NCBI GenBank assembly: GCA_025966365.1
Contig: JAICWV010000010.1
Span: 1 to 46,417, forward strand
From: Chloroflexota bacterium
GTDB taxonomy: Bacteria > Chloroflexota > UBA5177
DNA: 46,417 nucleotides
Direction: 5' to 3'
Shown here: positions 16,922 through 26,442 of the stretch, in pieces
Layout of the letters: each line of letters begins with the position of its first letter
How positions within the stretch are numbered: position 1 is the first letter of the stretch
Position numbers and translations under genes: made by a program
The notes under the pieces: generated by a model
What the model was told of the DNA's origin: nothing
What the model saw: the letters and a program-made list of their open reading frames with translations, nothing else
Databases searched by the model: none

Positions 16922-17070
16922 ACCACCATGATTACCATACAGATGAGAATACGTTGTGCCCGCCGTGTTTTCCCGGTGGGATCCCGCAACTCAAAGCCGA
17001 TAATCGCCGTGTGCCTGGGCGGCTGACGGCGTGACACCTCGTCCCCGTGGACGAGCTGTCCGAGTGCGCT

Positions 17071-17232
17071 CTACTCGAGCCGGCCATCCTCATCAAGAAG
17101 ATGCGCCCAGCAGGGAGCTTCTCCGCCCTCGCTCTCCGACTCAGCGGTCGGTGACGGCGGGACTTCGACATCCTGCTGCTCTTGCGGCGGCGGACTCTGC
17201 CTCTTTTGCTGCGGTGCGGGTTTCTCGTCCAT
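17071..17232 (-). CDS. Possible small acidic Pro/Glu-rich protein, 53 aa
   Basis: The 53-residue frame has a Pro/Gln/Glu-rich disordered stretch and a C-terminal CWAHLLDEDGRLE end. A short Cys-Trp-containing tail after a low-complexity linker is a style seen in small unannotated proteins, but I recognise no family. No good ribosome-binding site is seen. A small hairpin (17038-17055) follows the stop. Confidence 0.35.
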   Translation of the reverse strand: MDEKPAPQQKRQSPPPQEQQDVEVPPSPTAESESEGGEAPCWAHLLDEDGRLE

Positions 17233-17341
17233 GGGTCTGTATCCAGCATAGACCGCGCCACCCCCACGGTCTGGAGTAGCGGCACACATCGTGCCGGTTT
17301 GCAACCGGACGTGGGACCGGGGAATTTGAGAGGAAACGAGC

Positions 17342-18067
17342 ATGTCTAGCGAGATGTGGATAGTACTGGCGGCAGGGCTGAAGGTCCCCTGGGCGCGGGT
17401 ACCCATGTACAACACCATCATGGGACTGGCGGCGGGAACCGGCCTCGTTCTGCTGGTTTGGTTCGGAGCAGACCTCCTGCGGCGCCGCCCCATCGAGTTC
17501 GATGGCTGGGCGCTGGCTTTCGGTATCGTCGGGCTGATCCAGTTCGTCACCGGCCTGCATATGACGCTCACCTGGCCCATCGCCTTTATCGCGCCCTGGG
17601 ACGACATCTACTTTGGCGAAACGTGCCTGGCGTTCGGCACGCTGCTTCTCGCCGTCGCGTTCTATCTCTGGAGGCGCCGCCCCGAACTCGTGGATCTCGG
17701 TCCCGATGAGCTGATCGCCCGCCTCCAGGCGGTGATCCGGCCCAACACGGTCTTCGTCCTCGCGCTCGGTCTCGCCCTCTTCTGGGTCGGCATCTTCCCG
17801 CTCGCCTACCCTGTCTTCGAGGCGCCTCCGCAAGAGCCCATCTCCGGACACTTCTCCAATTTGCCGCGGCTGGAGTCGAGCCTCTTCACCGTGCTCTGGT
17901 GGGCCATAGCCCTGGGCTGCCTGCTCTTCCCGTGGGCGATACGGAGTCTCAACCGCACGCTGCTGACAGTGGTGGCACTGGCGTGGCTACTCCCCGGCAT
18001 CGGCCTCATTCTGTTTGTCGCTATGAACTTCTTTACGCACGGCGGCCTCACCTACAACACTCGCTAG
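17342..18067 (+). CDS. Multi-spanning membrane protein resembling DUF981
   Basis: The 241-residue protein has about six hydrophobic helices: near residues 20-43, 58-80, 88-108, 135-158, 183-203 and 208-230. Between helices 2 and 3 is a conserved-looking polar loop with TLTWPIAFIAPWDDIYFGET. Length and layout resemble the DUF981 family of archaeal and bacterial membrane proteins, whose function is unknown. AGGAAACG precedes the ATG, and a palindrome (17294-17308) lies upstream. It appears to be a single-gene unit. Confidence 0.7.
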   Translation: MSSEMWIVLAAGLKVPWARVPMYNTIMGLAAGTGLVLLVWFGADLLRRRPIEFDGWALAFGIVGLIQFVTGLHMTLTWPIAFIAPWDDIYFGETCLAFGTLLLAVAFYLWRRRPELVDLGPDELIARLQAVIRPNTVFVLALGLALFWVGIFPLAYPVFEAPPQEPISGHFSNLPRLESSLFTVLWWAIALGCLLFPWAIRSLNRTLLTVVALAWLLPGIGLILFVAMNFFTHGGLTYNTR

Positions 18068-18151
18068 TCGTTCTCGGCTGCGTAGCACGGGGATGGCCGC
18101 CCTGCCGGGCAGGACCGACCACGAAATTCCTGCCGCGCCGGCCTTCTCAGG

Positions 18152-18180
18152 TTGACGGGCACCGTCTAACCTGGCATCAT
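18152..18180 (+). promoter_or_regulatory. Candidate promoter of the secreted TIM-barrel-like gene
   Basis: TTGACG (18152-18157) and CATCAT (18175-18180) are separated by 17 nt. The -10 is a 4/6 match. The expected transcript start would be just upstream of the AAAAGGGGAAG ribosome site of the gene beginning at 18207. Confidence 0.35.
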
Positions 18181-18206
18181 TCCTCAAGCGTATGAAAAGG
18201 GGAAGT

Positions 18207-19745
18207 ATGGCCATGCATTCGTGGAAGCGGCGCACCATTCTCAGCTCGGTTATTGCTCTCGTCCTCCTTGGTGGCGGACGCATTCCGACCGGACAGACCG
18301 TTCGCGTGTACGCGGCGTCGGTTCCCGCCGGCCTTCCCGGCCACATTGGAATCGGCCTCTCTGCTCATCCGGACAGCACCGGTATCTACGGGTGGATGCC
18401 CAACTCCAACATTCCCTGGGACTATGCCTATCAGTACCTCTCTGGGGGCGTGAACACAGGAAGCGGCTGGGAGACATGGAACTCTAGCGGGCAGTTTGCG
18501 CTCTACTACGCGCAGGGGTCGGCCTCGGACAACTACATTCCCGTCTTCCCTTACTACGAGCTGCTCCAGAGCAATGGCAGCTGCGGCAGCTGCGGCGAAG
18601 CGCAGAAAGATCTCTCCAACCTCAACAACACCAGCCTGATGGCGAGCTACTTCCAGAACTTCACCCTGCTGATGCAGCGCCTCGGCAAAGGGACATATGG
18701 CGGAATCACCGGGTACGGCGGCACCGCCGTCGTGCAGGTAGAACCGGACCTGTCCGGCTACGCCGAGCAAGCGGTCCTCAACAACGGCAGCTGCTACGGT
18801 TACTGCACCGGCCAGGGAAACAACCCCGCGTTCCTTAAAGCGTCCGTGACCAGTTCCGGGGTGGCTGATGTTGCCGGATATCCCAACACCTATCAGGGCT
18901 TCAACTGGGCGCTGCTGCATCTCCGCGACCTGTACGCGCCCAACGTCCTCCTGGCTTTCCACGTCAGCGACTGGGCCACCGGCTACGACATCGGCAGCAA
19001 CACCGACCCCTCGCTGAACGCCGCCTCGCTGGGACAGGAGGCGGGGAGCTTCGCCGCCCAGAGCGGCATGACCGGCGTCCCCTCCGGCACCAGCACATAC
19101 GATCTCATCTTCAACGACGTGGCCGACCGTGACGCCGCCTATTACAAATACGTCTTCAATAACCCCTCGGTGTGGTGGGACCGGCTGAATGTGACGTACC
19201 CCAACTTCCACCGCTGGGAGTCGTATGTGTCCGCCATCAGCCAGACCACCGGCCGCTCGGTTATCGTCTGGCAGATTCCGGAGGGGAACCAGTACTTCGA
19301 TACCGAGAACAACACCAACGGCCACTATGAGGACAACCGTGCCGAGTACTTCTTCTCCCACATGAGCGAGCTGGCACAGTCCGGCATCATTGGCCTTCTC
19401 TTTGGAGCAGGGAATGGAGGCAGCACCGTCAACAATGACGGCATGGGAGACGGCACGACGAACCCTTCATCATTCTGTACCTCAGACGGTCTGAGTAGCG
19501 GCCAGGTCTGCAACAACCACACCAGCGCAGTCTCAGACGATGACGGAGGCTACCTGCGCATGGAGGGCCAACAGTACTATGCGGCCGGCGGCTATCCCGT
19601 CGGCGGCTCCGGAGCGACACCGACAGCCACGGCCAGCGCGACACTCTCTCCAACTGCAACAAGGACACCCACGGCCGGGCCTACCGCTACTGCGACCAGA
19701 CCGCCGGTCCCGACCGCGACCCCGCGGGCCAAGCACAAGCACTGA
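18207..19745 (+). CDS. Secreted protein, possible glycoside-hydrolase-like TIM barrel with Thr/Pro-rich tail
   Basis: The 512-residue protein has a signal peptide (LSSVIALVLLGGGRIPTGQT) and a large aromatic- and Asn/Gly-rich domain to about residue 465. A low-complexity tail of alternating Thr, Pro and Ala follows and ends in basic KHKH. Segments such as VVQVEPDLSGY, VLLAFHVSDWATGYD and SVIVWQIPEGNQYFDTENN read like successive strands of a TIM barrel with acidic residues at strand ends, as in glycosidases; no family is recognised with certainty. Cys pairs (CGSC, CYGYC, C-x10-C) suggest extracytoplasmic disulfides. ATG 18207 has AAAAGGGGAAG just upstream; ATG 18192 is inside that site. Confidence 0.6.
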   Translation: MAMHSWKRRTILSSVIALVLLGGGRIPTGQTVRVYAASVPAGLPGHIGIGLSAHPDSTGIYGWMPNSNIPWDYAYQYLSGGVNTGSGWETWNSSGQFALYYAQGSASDNYIPVFPYYELLQSNGSCGSCGEAQKDLSNLNNTSLMASYFQNFTLLMQRLGKGTYGGITGYGGTAVVQVEPDLSGYAEQAVLNNGSCYGYCTGQGNNPAFLKASVTSSGVADVAGYPNTYQGFNWALLHLRDLYAPNVLLAFHVSDWATGYDIGSNTDPSLNAASLGQEAGSFAAQSGMTGVPSGTSTYDLIFNDVADRDAAYYKYVFNNPSVWWDRLNVTYPNFHRWESYVSAISQTTGRSVIVWQIPEGNQYFDTENNTNGHYEDNRAEYFFSHMSELAQSGIIGLLFGAGNGGSTVNNDGMGDGTTNPSSFCTSDGLSSGQVCNNHTSAVSDDDGGYLRMEGQQYYAAGGYPVGGSGATPTATASATLSPTATRTPTAGPTATATRPPVPTATPRAKHKH

Positions 19746-19760
19746 GCGCCGAAGCCAGAG

Positions 19761-21371
19761 TTAGCGCCGGCCCGTTCGCTGCGGACGTTTCTCCTCGGGA
19801 ACGGCCACTTTTACCGGAACGCTTCTGCCCCGGATTCCCGAGCGGGTGAGCGCGTCGATCACACGGCCCGCATCGCGCCGGGGGACACCGACGAAGCTGA
19901 AGTTATCGTAGATATCTACCGGGCCGATGTCCTTTCCGGGGATACCTGCTCCGTTGGCGATGGCGCCGACCAGGTCGCGCGCCGAGACTCCCTGTTTCCG
20001 TCCAGCCCGGATAAAGAGCCGCTCGGCTCCGGGCTCAGGCTCGGGCTCCACATCGTCCTCCGGCAGGTCAGCTTCCTCGTCCAGCAGCAGCTTGACTGCC
20101 GCTGCGGCCACTGCACCCGCGCCGTACTGATCGGTCAGCCCGTCAAGCATCGAGGCGTAGCGCTCCAGCTCCTCGTTCTCGAGCGTGTGGCAGAGCGCAT
20201 CACGCAGCACCTGCACCCGCCGTTCGCGGATGTCGGCATTGGTCGGGATAGGAATCCGCTCCAGCTTGACCCGCGTGAGGCGCTCAATAGTCTTGAGCAG
20301 CCCCCACTCGCGCGGGGTCACGAAGGTAATAGCCGTCCCCGATTTCCCGGCGCGAGCGGTGCGGCCGATCCGGTGAACGTACGCTTCCGGGTCCAGCGGG
20401 ATGTCGTAATTGAGCACGTGGCTGACGTCCGGAATGTCCAGCCCGCGGGACGCAACTTCGGTGGCAACCAGAATGTCCGCGCGGCCGTCCCGGAACCCGG
20501 CAATAGCCCGCTCGCGCTGCGCCTGCCCCAGATCGCCGTGGATTACCTCGGCTCCATAGCCCCGGCCGACCAGCGTCTCGCCCAACTCATCCGCTTCTCG
20601 CTTGGTGCGCACGAAGATGATGGCCGACTCCGGAAGCTCCATATCCAGAATCCGTGTCAGCGCTTCCAGTTTCCCGTCTCGACCCGTCTCCACATATTCC
20701 TGCTTCACCTCTGGCACGGTGAGCCGCTCACTGGTGATAGAGATGGTAGCCGGGTCGTGCAAATACCGTTTGGCCAGCCCCCGGATACGCGGAGGTATGG
20801 TGGCCGAGAAGAGCGCGATCTGCCGGTCTTTTGGCGTCTCGTCGAGAATGAATTCAATGTCCTCGATAAAGCCCATGTCCAGCATCTGGTCGGCTTCGTC
20901 GAGCACAACCATGCGCACGGCATCAAGGTTGAGAGTTCCGCGCCGAATATGATCCATCACCCGGCCCGGCGTTCCCACTACGATCTGCACGCCACGCTTC
21001 AGTGCCCGCAGCTGGCGATCGTACGGCTGCCCACCGTAAATAGGGAGATCGCTGATGTGACGATACTTGCCGAGCTTGTGGACGGTTTCCGCGACCTGCA
21101 CCGCCAGTTCCCGTGTCGGCGCCAGCACCAGGCCCTGGACGGCCCGTTCCTCGGGATCAACGCGCTGGATCATGGGTAGGGCGAAGGCGGCCGTCTTACC
21201 GGTTCCAGTTTGCGACTGCACCAGCACATCCCGCCCTTCCAGCAGGAGTGGGATCGCCTGCCGCTGAACCGGCGTCGGCTCTTCATACCCGACCTCCTCT
21301 GCCGCGCGCACGACGTCGGGCTGGAGGCCGAGATCGGAAAAACTGCCCGTCTGTTGCTCTGTTGTCACCAT
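19761..21371 (-). CDS. DEAD-box ATP-dependent RNA helicase with DbpA-type RNA-binding domain
   Basis: The 536-residue protein shows the complete DEAD-box set. These are the Q motif (EPTPVQRQAIP), motif I SQTGTGKT, Ia PTRELAVQ, TPGRVMD, motif II DEAD (VVLDEADQMLDMGF), motif III SAT, and motif VI HRIGRTARAG. A C-terminal DbpA-like RNA-binding domain (about residues 445-520, RLFIRAGRKQGVSARDLVGA) places it in the CsdA/DeaD/CshA group. Members unwind RNA during cold adaptation, ribosome assembly and mRNA decay. It is a single gene, divergent from the secreted protein at 21579 and convergent with the one ending at 19745. Confidence 0.92.
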   Translation of the reverse strand: MVTTEQQTGSFSDLGLQPDVVRAAEEVGYEEPTPVQRQAIPLLLEGRDVLVQSQTGTGKTAAFALPMIQRVDPEERAVQGLVLAPTRELAVQVAETVHKLGKYRHISDLPIYGGQPYDRQLRALKRGVQIVVGTPGRVMDHIRRGTLNLDAVRMVVLDEADQMLDMGFIEDIEFILDETPKDRQIALFSATIPPRIRGLAKRYLHDPATISITSERLTVPEVKQEYVETGRDGKLEALTRILDMELPESAIIFVRTKREADELGETLVGRGYGAEVIHGDLGQAQRERAIAGFRDGRADILVATEVASRGLDIPDVSHVLNYDIPLDPEAYVHRIGRTARAGKSGTAITFVTPREWGLLKTIERLTRVKLERIPIPTNADIRERRVQVLRDALCHTLENEELERYASMLDGLTDQYGAGAVAAAAVKLLLDEEADLPEDDVEPEPEPGAERLFIRAGRKQGVSARDLVGAIANGAGIPGKDIGPVDIYDNFSFVGVPRRDAGRVIDALTRSGIRGRSVPVKVAVPEEKRPQRTGRR

Positions 21372-21452
21372 TGCGTTACTGATCGGTGCGCAAGTTCCGT
21401 ACCTGAACTCCGGATTTAGCGACTTTCAACCGTTCGGATTTGTCCGCTCCTC

Positions 21453-21481
21453 TTGCAATAGCCATTGAGCGGTAGTACACT
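21453..21481 (+). promoter_or_regulatory. Candidate promoter of the large secreted protein gene
   Basis: TTGCAA (21453-21458) and TACACT (21476-21481) are 17 nt apart; both are 4/6 matches. The gene starts at 21579. A second TTGACA at 21512-21517 has no matching -10. Confidence 0.35.
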
Positions 21482-21578
21482 GGCGACGGCGTGCGGGAAG
21501 CTCGTGGGGGATGCTATCGGTTGACATACCTGGTGTCATGCGCCCACCGTGCGTACATGCTCACTGGAGGTGCGTTCC

Positions 21579-23681
21579 ATGGCCAGGAGACTCGTTCGGC
21601 TTGGCGCCATCCCGATTTTGATCGGCGCGCTACTGATTCCACCGCTTGCTAGTCGGGGCGAAGCGGCCCCACCTGCCGATCGGCAAACAACACCGGACGT
21701 CAGTCAGTCTGTCGCGCATGCCGTGACTCCTGCCATGCGGAATACCCCACCTCTACGAGAGGAGCGAGGACCGTCCGAGCGCCCGCTGCATCTAATCCCT
21801 CGCGGTCAGAGCCGGAAGCAGGTTGACCCGGCGGTGCAATCCAGTGCCGGGCCCGAAGTCTCGGTCAGCGGTGGCCCCAGCTTCGCCGGCGTCGGTCAGG
21901 GCGATTACGGCTACCTTGATGACGCCGCGCCGCCCGACCCCAACCTGGCAGCCGGCGACACGCAGGTTGTGCAGTGGGTCAACGAGTCCTTTGCAGTGTT
22001 CGACAAGGCGACCGGCGCGCTCGTGTACGGCCCGACGACCGGCAATTCGCTCTGGCAATCCCTCCCCTCGAATAACGGGTGCCGGGTAAACAACGACGGC
22101 GATCCGATCGTGCAGTTCGACAAAGCTGCGCACCGATGGATCTTCACCCAGTTTTCCGTCACCAGCCCGTCGACCTATCACTACCTGCAATGCGTCGCGG
22201 TTTCGCGAACGGACGACGCGACCGGCGCGTACAACCTCTACGTGTTCGACTACGGCACCACGCAGTTTCCCGACTATCCGAAGCTTGGTATCTGGCCGGA
22301 CGCGTACTACATCTCCTACAACATCTTCAACAACGGTTCATCGTTCGCTGGGGCCAAAGTCTGTGCATTTGACCGAAGCGCCATGATCGCGGGCGCTGCC
22401 TCCGCGACACAGCAGTGTTTTCAGCTCTCGAACAGCTACGGCGGACTGCTCCCCGCGGACCTCGATGGCTCGACTCCGCCACCGACCGGCACTCCGGGCA
22501 TGTACGTCGCCTTCGACACCAACTCCCTCGATCTGTGGCAATTCCACGTCGACTGGAATAACACGGCAAACACCACCCTGACCGGGCCAACCAACATCCC
22601 GGTCGCCGCGTTCAACGCCGCCTGCGGCGGCGGGGGAACCTGCATTCCACAGCCGGGAACCACGCAGAAGCTGGACTCACTCGCTGACCGGCTCATGTAT
22701 CGCCTCGCCTACAGGAACTTTGGGAACCACGAAGCTCTGGTGGTCAACCACTCGGTCACCAGTCCGGGCGGACAGGTGGGCGTGCGGTGGTACGAGCTGC
22801 GTAACCCCACAGGCTCCAGCTTCGCCCAGGCGAGCCCAAATAATCTCCCGGTCGTGTATCAGCAGGCCACCTACGCCCCGGATTCGAGCTACCGCTGGAT
22901 GGGCAGCATCGCCATGGACCACGTCGGCGATGTCGCTCTGGGCTACAGCCTCTCCAGCACTACCGTCTACCCGTCCATCATGATTACCGGCCGCACGCCA
23001 ACCGATGCCCTGAATACCATGGAGGGCGAAACACCGGTCAAGGCGGGCGCAGGCAGCCAACGCAACAGTCTGACGCGCTGGGGAGACTACACCAGCATGA
23101 GTGTTGATCCCTCCGACGACTGTACCTTCTGGTACACGGATGAGTACCTGAAATCAAGCGGCTCCTTTAACTGGAGCACCTGGATTTACTCCTTCAAGTT
23201 CCCGTCCTGCTCGGGGACAACCGGGACGCCGTCGCCAACGTCCACCGCGACCGCCACGGCGACGTCCACGCCGACGGCCACGAATACGCCCACGGCAACG
23301 GCCACAAGTACGCCGACGGCGACAAGCACCTCCACAGCCACGTCCACCCCGACGAGTACGGCTACAGCCACTTCAACGCCGACGGCAACGTCCACGCCCT
23401 CGATCCCGGCCGCGCCCAGCAACCTCACCGCGGCATCCGCGGGCCGCTGGAAAATCAGTCTGACCTGGCACGACAACGCGAATAATGAGACCGGCTTCTA
23501 CCTGCAGCGTTCAACGAACCAGACAACCTGGAGCCAGATCGCCGCACTTGCCGCCAACACGACCTCGTACTCCGACTCCGGGCTTGGCCACAACGTGACC
23601 TACTGGTATCGGGTGGCCGCATACAACAGTGGAGGCACCTCGCCCTACTCGAATACCGCGACGGCCACGGCGAGGAAGTAG
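21579..23681 (+). CDS. Large secreted protein with propeller-like domain, Thr/Pro linker and C-terminal fibronectin type III domain
   Basis: The 700-residue protein has a signal peptide (LGAIPILIGALLIPPLASRG) and a large beta-rich domain (about residues 100-545). That domain has repeated W/Y-rich strands and segments such as DPNLAAGDTQVVQWVNESFA and DYPKLGIWPDAYYISYN. A roughly 60-residue Thr/Ala/Pro/Ser linker and a C-terminal FN3 domain (from PAAPSNLTAASAG to the end) follow. The FN3 domain shows the usual LTW, YRV and NSGG signatures. The composition suggests an extracellular binding or degradative protein; no catalytic motif is recognised. ATG 21579 follows GGAGG at 9 nt. Confidence 0.7.
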   Translation: MARRLVRLGAIPILIGALLIPPLASRGEAAPPADRQTTPDVSQSVAHAVTPAMRNTPPLREERGPSERPLHLIPRGQSRKQVDPAVQSSAGPEVSVSGGPSFAGVGQGDYGYLDDAAPPDPNLAAGDTQVVQWVNESFAVFDKATGALVYGPTTGNSLWQSLPSNNGCRVNNDGDPIVQFDKAAHRWIFTQFSVTSPSTYHYLQCVAVSRTDDATGAYNLYVFDYGTTQFPDYPKLGIWPDAYYISYNIFNNGSSFAGAKVCAFDRSAMIAGAASATQQCFQLSNSYGGLLPADLDGSTPPPTGTPGMYVAFDTNSLDLWQFHVDWNNTANTTLTGPTNIPVAAFNAACGGGGTCIPQPGTTQKLDSLADRLMYRLAYRNFGNHEALVVNHSVTSPGGQVGVRWYELRNPTGSSFAQASPNNLPVVYQQATYAPDSSYRWMGSIAMDHVGDVALGYSLSSTTVYPSIMITGRTPTDALNTMEGETPVKAGAGSQRNSLTRWGDYTSMSVDPSDDCTFWYTDEYLKSSGSFNWSTWIYSFKFPSCSGTTGTPSPTSTATATATSTPTATNTPTATATSTPTATSTSTATSTPTSTATATSTPTATSTPSIPAAPSNLTAASAGRWKISLTWHDNANNETGFYLQRSTNQTTWSQIAALAANTTSYSDSGLGHNVTYWYRVAAYNSGGTSPYSNTATATARK
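23227..23405 (+). repeat. Low-complexity Thr/Ala/Pro/Ser codon repeat in the secreted protein gene
   Basis: Short imperfect units of ACG, GCN, CCN and TCN codons (acggcgaca- and ccgacg-like words) encode the extracellular linker between the main domain and the FN3 domain. A shorter relative encodes the tail of the secreted protein ending at 19745. Such tracts can change length by slippage. Confidence 0.7.
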
Positions 23682-23709
23682 TTTACCGGAACAGCACAGT
23701 CAGGAGCGT

Positions 23710-23736
23710 GGGAGCCGGACCAATGGTCCGGCTCCC
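23710..23736. terminator. Stem-loop between convergent genes
   Basis: Perfect 12-bp arms (23710-23721 and 23725-23736) enclose an AAT loop. It sits between the ends of the secreted protein gene (23681) and acsA (23743), where it can serve both strands. T-runs are poor on either side, so efficiency is uncertain. Confidence 0.65.
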
Positions 23737-23742
23737 CGTCAT

Positions 23743-25710
23743 TTACTCCGCTGCCCCCATTTGCTCGTACTGTTCCTTGAGCTCGTTGACCACGGCTGGA
23801 TCGGCCAGCGTGGTCGTGTCACCCAGAACGCGGCCGGCTGCCACGTCGCGGAGCAGGCGGCGCATGATTTTGGCACTGCGTGTCTTGGGCAGATCAGCCG
23901 TGAAGATGATCTGCTTGGGCCGCGCGATGGCCCCGATCTTCTTGGCCACGTGCTGCTTCAGTTTCTGCCGCTCATCCTCAGTGCCCTCGATGCCGGTCTT
24001 GAGGGTCACGAAGGCGGCAATGGCCTGGCCGGTAATGACGTCCTCCGTCCCCACCACTGCTGCTTCGGCCACATCCCCGGAGTCGACCAGCGCGCTCTCG
24101 ACTTCCCACGTGCCGATGCGGTGTCCGGACACGTTGAGCACATCGTCCACGCGGCCGATGATGGCGTAGTAGCCGTTGTTCATCTGCTTGGCGCCGTCGC
24201 CGGTGAAGTAGCGGCCCGGGAACTTGCTCCAGTAGGTCTGGACGTAGCGATCCGGATCGTTGAAGATGGTCCGGAACATGGACGGCCAGGGGCGGTTCAG
24301 GCACAGGTAGCCCGCTGCCGCGCCCGGCTCAATGTCCTTCCCGTTCTCGTCCACGATCGAGGCCGAAATCCCCGGGAACGGAACGGTGGCACTGCCCGGA
24401 ATGGTCTCGGTGATCCCCGGCAGCGGCGTGATCATGATCGCGCCCGTCTCCGTCTGCCACCAGGTATCCACGATCGGCGACTTCCCGTGACCGATGTACT
24501 GGTTGTACCACATCCATGCCTCGGGATTGATCGGCTCACCGACCGTGCCCAGGACACGGAGCGACGACAGGTCATGCCTCTCCGGGTACTCGGTTCCCCA
24601 CTTCATGAAGGTGCGGATCGAGGTGGGGGCGGTGTAGAGGATGGTCACCTTGTGCCGCTGGACGATGTCCCAGAAGCGGTCCTTGTCCGGGTAGTCCGGC
24701 GCGCCCTCGTACATCAGGCAGGTGGCGCCGTTGGCCATGGGCCCGTAGACGATGTAGCTGTGGCCCGTGACCCAGCCGATGTCGGCTGTGCACCAGTAGA
24801 TGTCGTCGTCTTTCAGGTCAAACACCCACTTGGTGGTCAGCATCGTCTGCAGGAGGTAGCCCGCCGTCGTATGCACGATTCCCTTTGGCTTGCCGGTCGT
24901 GCCCGAGGTGTACAGGATGTAGAGCATGTGCTCGGAGTCGAGTTGCTCGGCGGGGCAATCCGGTGAGGCATCCTTCATCAGGTCATGCCACCACAGATCG
25001 CGTCCTTCCTGCATCTGGATCTGGGCTTTGTCTCCAGCGCGCCGCAGAACCACCACGTGCTCGATTGACGGCGTCTTCTTGACGGCCTCGTCCGCGTTCT
25101 GCTTGAGCGGAACCACGCTTCCTCGCCGGAAGCTGCCGTCCTGAGTGATGAGGACCTTGGCCTCGGCATCGTTGATGCGGTCCGAGAGCGAGTCCGGCGA
25201 AAAACCCCCGAACACCACGCTGTGCGGGCAGCCGATGCGAGCACTGGCCAGCAGGGCGATGGGCAGCTCGGGCACCATGCCCATGTAGATGGCCACGCGG
25301 TCGCCGGTCTGCAGGCCCAGGCCCTTCAACACGTTGGCGAACTTGCAAACCTCGGCGTGAAGCTCGGTGTAGGTGTAGGTCTTCTGCTCGCCGAACTCGC
25401 CTTCCCAGATGATCGCCTGTTTGGTGCCCTTGTCGGCGAGGTGCCGGTCCAGGCAGTTGTACGAGGCGTTGATCTTGCCTCCGGTGAACCACTTGGCCCA
25501 GGGAACGTCCCACTCCAGAACCGTGTCCCACTTCTGGAACCAGTCCAGACTCTCTGCGTGCTTGGCCCAGAATCCCTCGAAGTCCTTGTCGGCCTCCGCG
25601 TAGATCTGGGGGTCGTTGACACTCGCCTGCGCCGCGAAGCCCGGGGGTGGCGGGTACACGCGGTCTTCGGCCAAGAGAATGTCAAAGGAGGATTGTGCCT
25701 CCGTTGCCAT
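23743..25710 (-). CDS. acsA: Acetyl-coenzyme A synthetase
   Basis: The 655-residue enzyme converts acetate, ATP and CoA to acetyl-CoA. It is full length for the family. It has the N-terminal ACAS segment ([20 protein letters not shown]), the adenylation P-loop [11 protein letters not shown], the [12 protein letters not shown] motif, the hinge region with YFTGDGAKQ, and the C-terminal catalytic-lysine motif [14 protein letters not shown]. The acetylation-motif Gly usually before that lysine is Ala here. It is downstream of a SatP-like transporter (66-bp gap) on the same strand, which makes an acetate uptake and activation operon. Confidence 0.96.
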   Translation of the reverse strand: MATEAQSSFDILLAEDRVYPPPPGFAAQASVNDPQIYAEADKDFEGFWAKHAESLDWFQKWDTVLEWDVPWAKWFTGGKINASYNCLDRHLADKGTKQAIIWEGEFGEQKTYTYTELHAEVCKFANVLKGLGLQTGDRVAIYMGMVPELPIALLASARIGCPHSVVFGGFSPDSLSDRINDAEAKVLITQDGSFRRGSVVPLKQNADEAVKKTPSIEHVVVLRRAGDKAQIQMQEGRDLWWHDLMKDASPDCPAEQLDSEHMLYILYTSGTTGKPKGIVHTTAGYLLQTMLTTKWVFDLKDDDIYWCTADIGWVTGHSYIVYGPMANGATCLMYEGAPDYPDKDRFWDIVQRHKVTILYTAPTSIRTFMKWGTEYPERHDLSSLRVLGTVGEPINPEAWMWYNQYIGHGKSPIVDTWWQTETGAIMITPLPGITETIPGSATVPFPGISASIVDENGKDIEPGAAAGYLCLNRPWPSMFRTIFNDPDRYVQTYWSKFPGRYFTGDGAKQMNNGYYAIIGRVDDVLNVSGHRIGTWEVESALVDSGDVAEAAVVGTEDVITGQAIAAFVTLKTGIEGTEDERQKLKQHVAKKIGAIARPKQIIFTADLPKTRSAKIMRRLLRDVAAGRVLGDTTTLADPAVVNELKEQYEQMGAAE

Positions 25711-25776
25711 ACGCGTCTCCTTATCTGTCCCGGTCGCGAACGTCCCCGTGGCCGGGCTAAGCTGCGTCGTGCCCGA

Positions 25777-26415
25777 TTATCGCGCCAGCGGGTAGGTGGG
25801 AAGAATCGTCCGGCCGAAGGTGCTGTTGGTCACCCCGGCGAACGAGGTGTAGAAGGCGACGATCCCGGTCGCCAGGCCAAGCCAGCCTCCCACGTCGGTG
25901 AGCCCGCTGCCGGCTGCGGCGTTGTTGGCAGCGCCCAGCCAGAGGGCGATGAAGGTCAGGGTCAGGAGCAGGAAGACGACCATGACCGCTGCGTTTGTCC
26001 TGAGTGATGCCACAAACATGTAGGCGGTGAAGACCGCCCAGCAAAACAGGAACCAGACTGCTCCCTCTCCGCCGTAGAACCCGGCGCTGGGGTTGAAGGC
26101 ACCGAACACGACCATGATGGCCAGACCCATCCAGAACGCGCCAAAGGAGCTGAAGGCGGTCGCTCCGAATGTGTTCCGGTTGCGGAACTCCCACATACCG
26201 GCCAGGAGCTGGGCCAGTCCGCCGTAGAAAAGCGCCATTCCCACCCAGGCATCTACCGGCTTCGCGGGCGACCCCGCCTTTATCAGTCCCGCGTTCAGTG
26301 CGCTCAGCAGCACGGTCGTGAGCGCGAACCCGGCCAACCCAAGCGGCGCCGGGTCAGCCGCGGGCGGAGTCTCGACAGCTGTGGACGCGGCTTCGTCCCT
26401 ATCACTTACAGACAT
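25777..26415 (-). CDS. satP: GPR1/FUN34/YaaH-family acetate transporter (SatP-like)
   Basis: The 212-residue membrane protein starts with a 25-residue polar tail and the family motif APLGLAGFALTT. Six hydrophobic helices follow, including VGMALFYGGLAQLLAGMWEF and FGAFWMGLAIMVVFGA. The family transports acetate (and succinate) in bacteria, as hexameric channels or proton symporters. Its position directly before acsA supports acetate as the substrate. AAAGGAGG lies about 9 nt before the ATG. A long leader with a mini-ORF and a strong promoter (26730-26758) precede it. Confidence 0.9.
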   Translation of the reverse strand: MSVSDRDEAASTAVETPPAADPAPLGLAGFALTTVLLSALNAGLIKAGSPAKPVDAWVGMALFYGGLAQLLAGMWEFRNRNTFGATAFSSFGAFWMGLAIMVVFGAFNPSAGFYGGEGAVWFLFCWAVFTAYMFVASLRTNAAVMVVFLLLTLTFIALWLGAANNAAAGSGLTDVGGWLGLATGIVAFYTSFAGVTNSTFGRTILPTYPLAR

Positions 26416-26442
26416 TCTTCTGTCCTCCTTTGAGTCAGACAG

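Larger units (their letters stand above)
16697..17341. other. Poorly coding 645-bp interval with two weak small-ORF candidates
   Basis: No strong gene is visible between the phosphoesterase and the DUF981-like gene. Two small minus-strand frames (16703-16921 and 17071-17232) are listed separately. A 7-bp hairpin (17038-17044 with 17049-17055) follows the second. A 15-bp palindrome CCGGTTTGCAACCGG lies at 17294-17308 upstream of the DUF981-like gene. Confidence 0.5.

Noticed and set aside
18177-19361. Minus-strand frame of 394 codons opposite the secreted TIM-barrel-like gene
   Set aside because: It is Val/Gly-rich shadow sequence; the plus strand has a ribosome site, signal peptide and sensible domain.
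20187-21179. Plus-strand frame of 330 codons over the helicase gene
   Set aside because: All DEAD-box motifs are on the other strand.
23227-23405. Short tandem repeats considered as a CRISPR-like or mobile element repeat
   Set aside because: The units are codon-level Thr/Pro/Ala repeats in frame with a secreted protein, with no spacers of even length.
23629-24966. Plus-strand frame of 445 codons over acsA
   Set aside because: It is a long antisense frame caused by GC-rich codon use; acsA has complete catalytic motifs.
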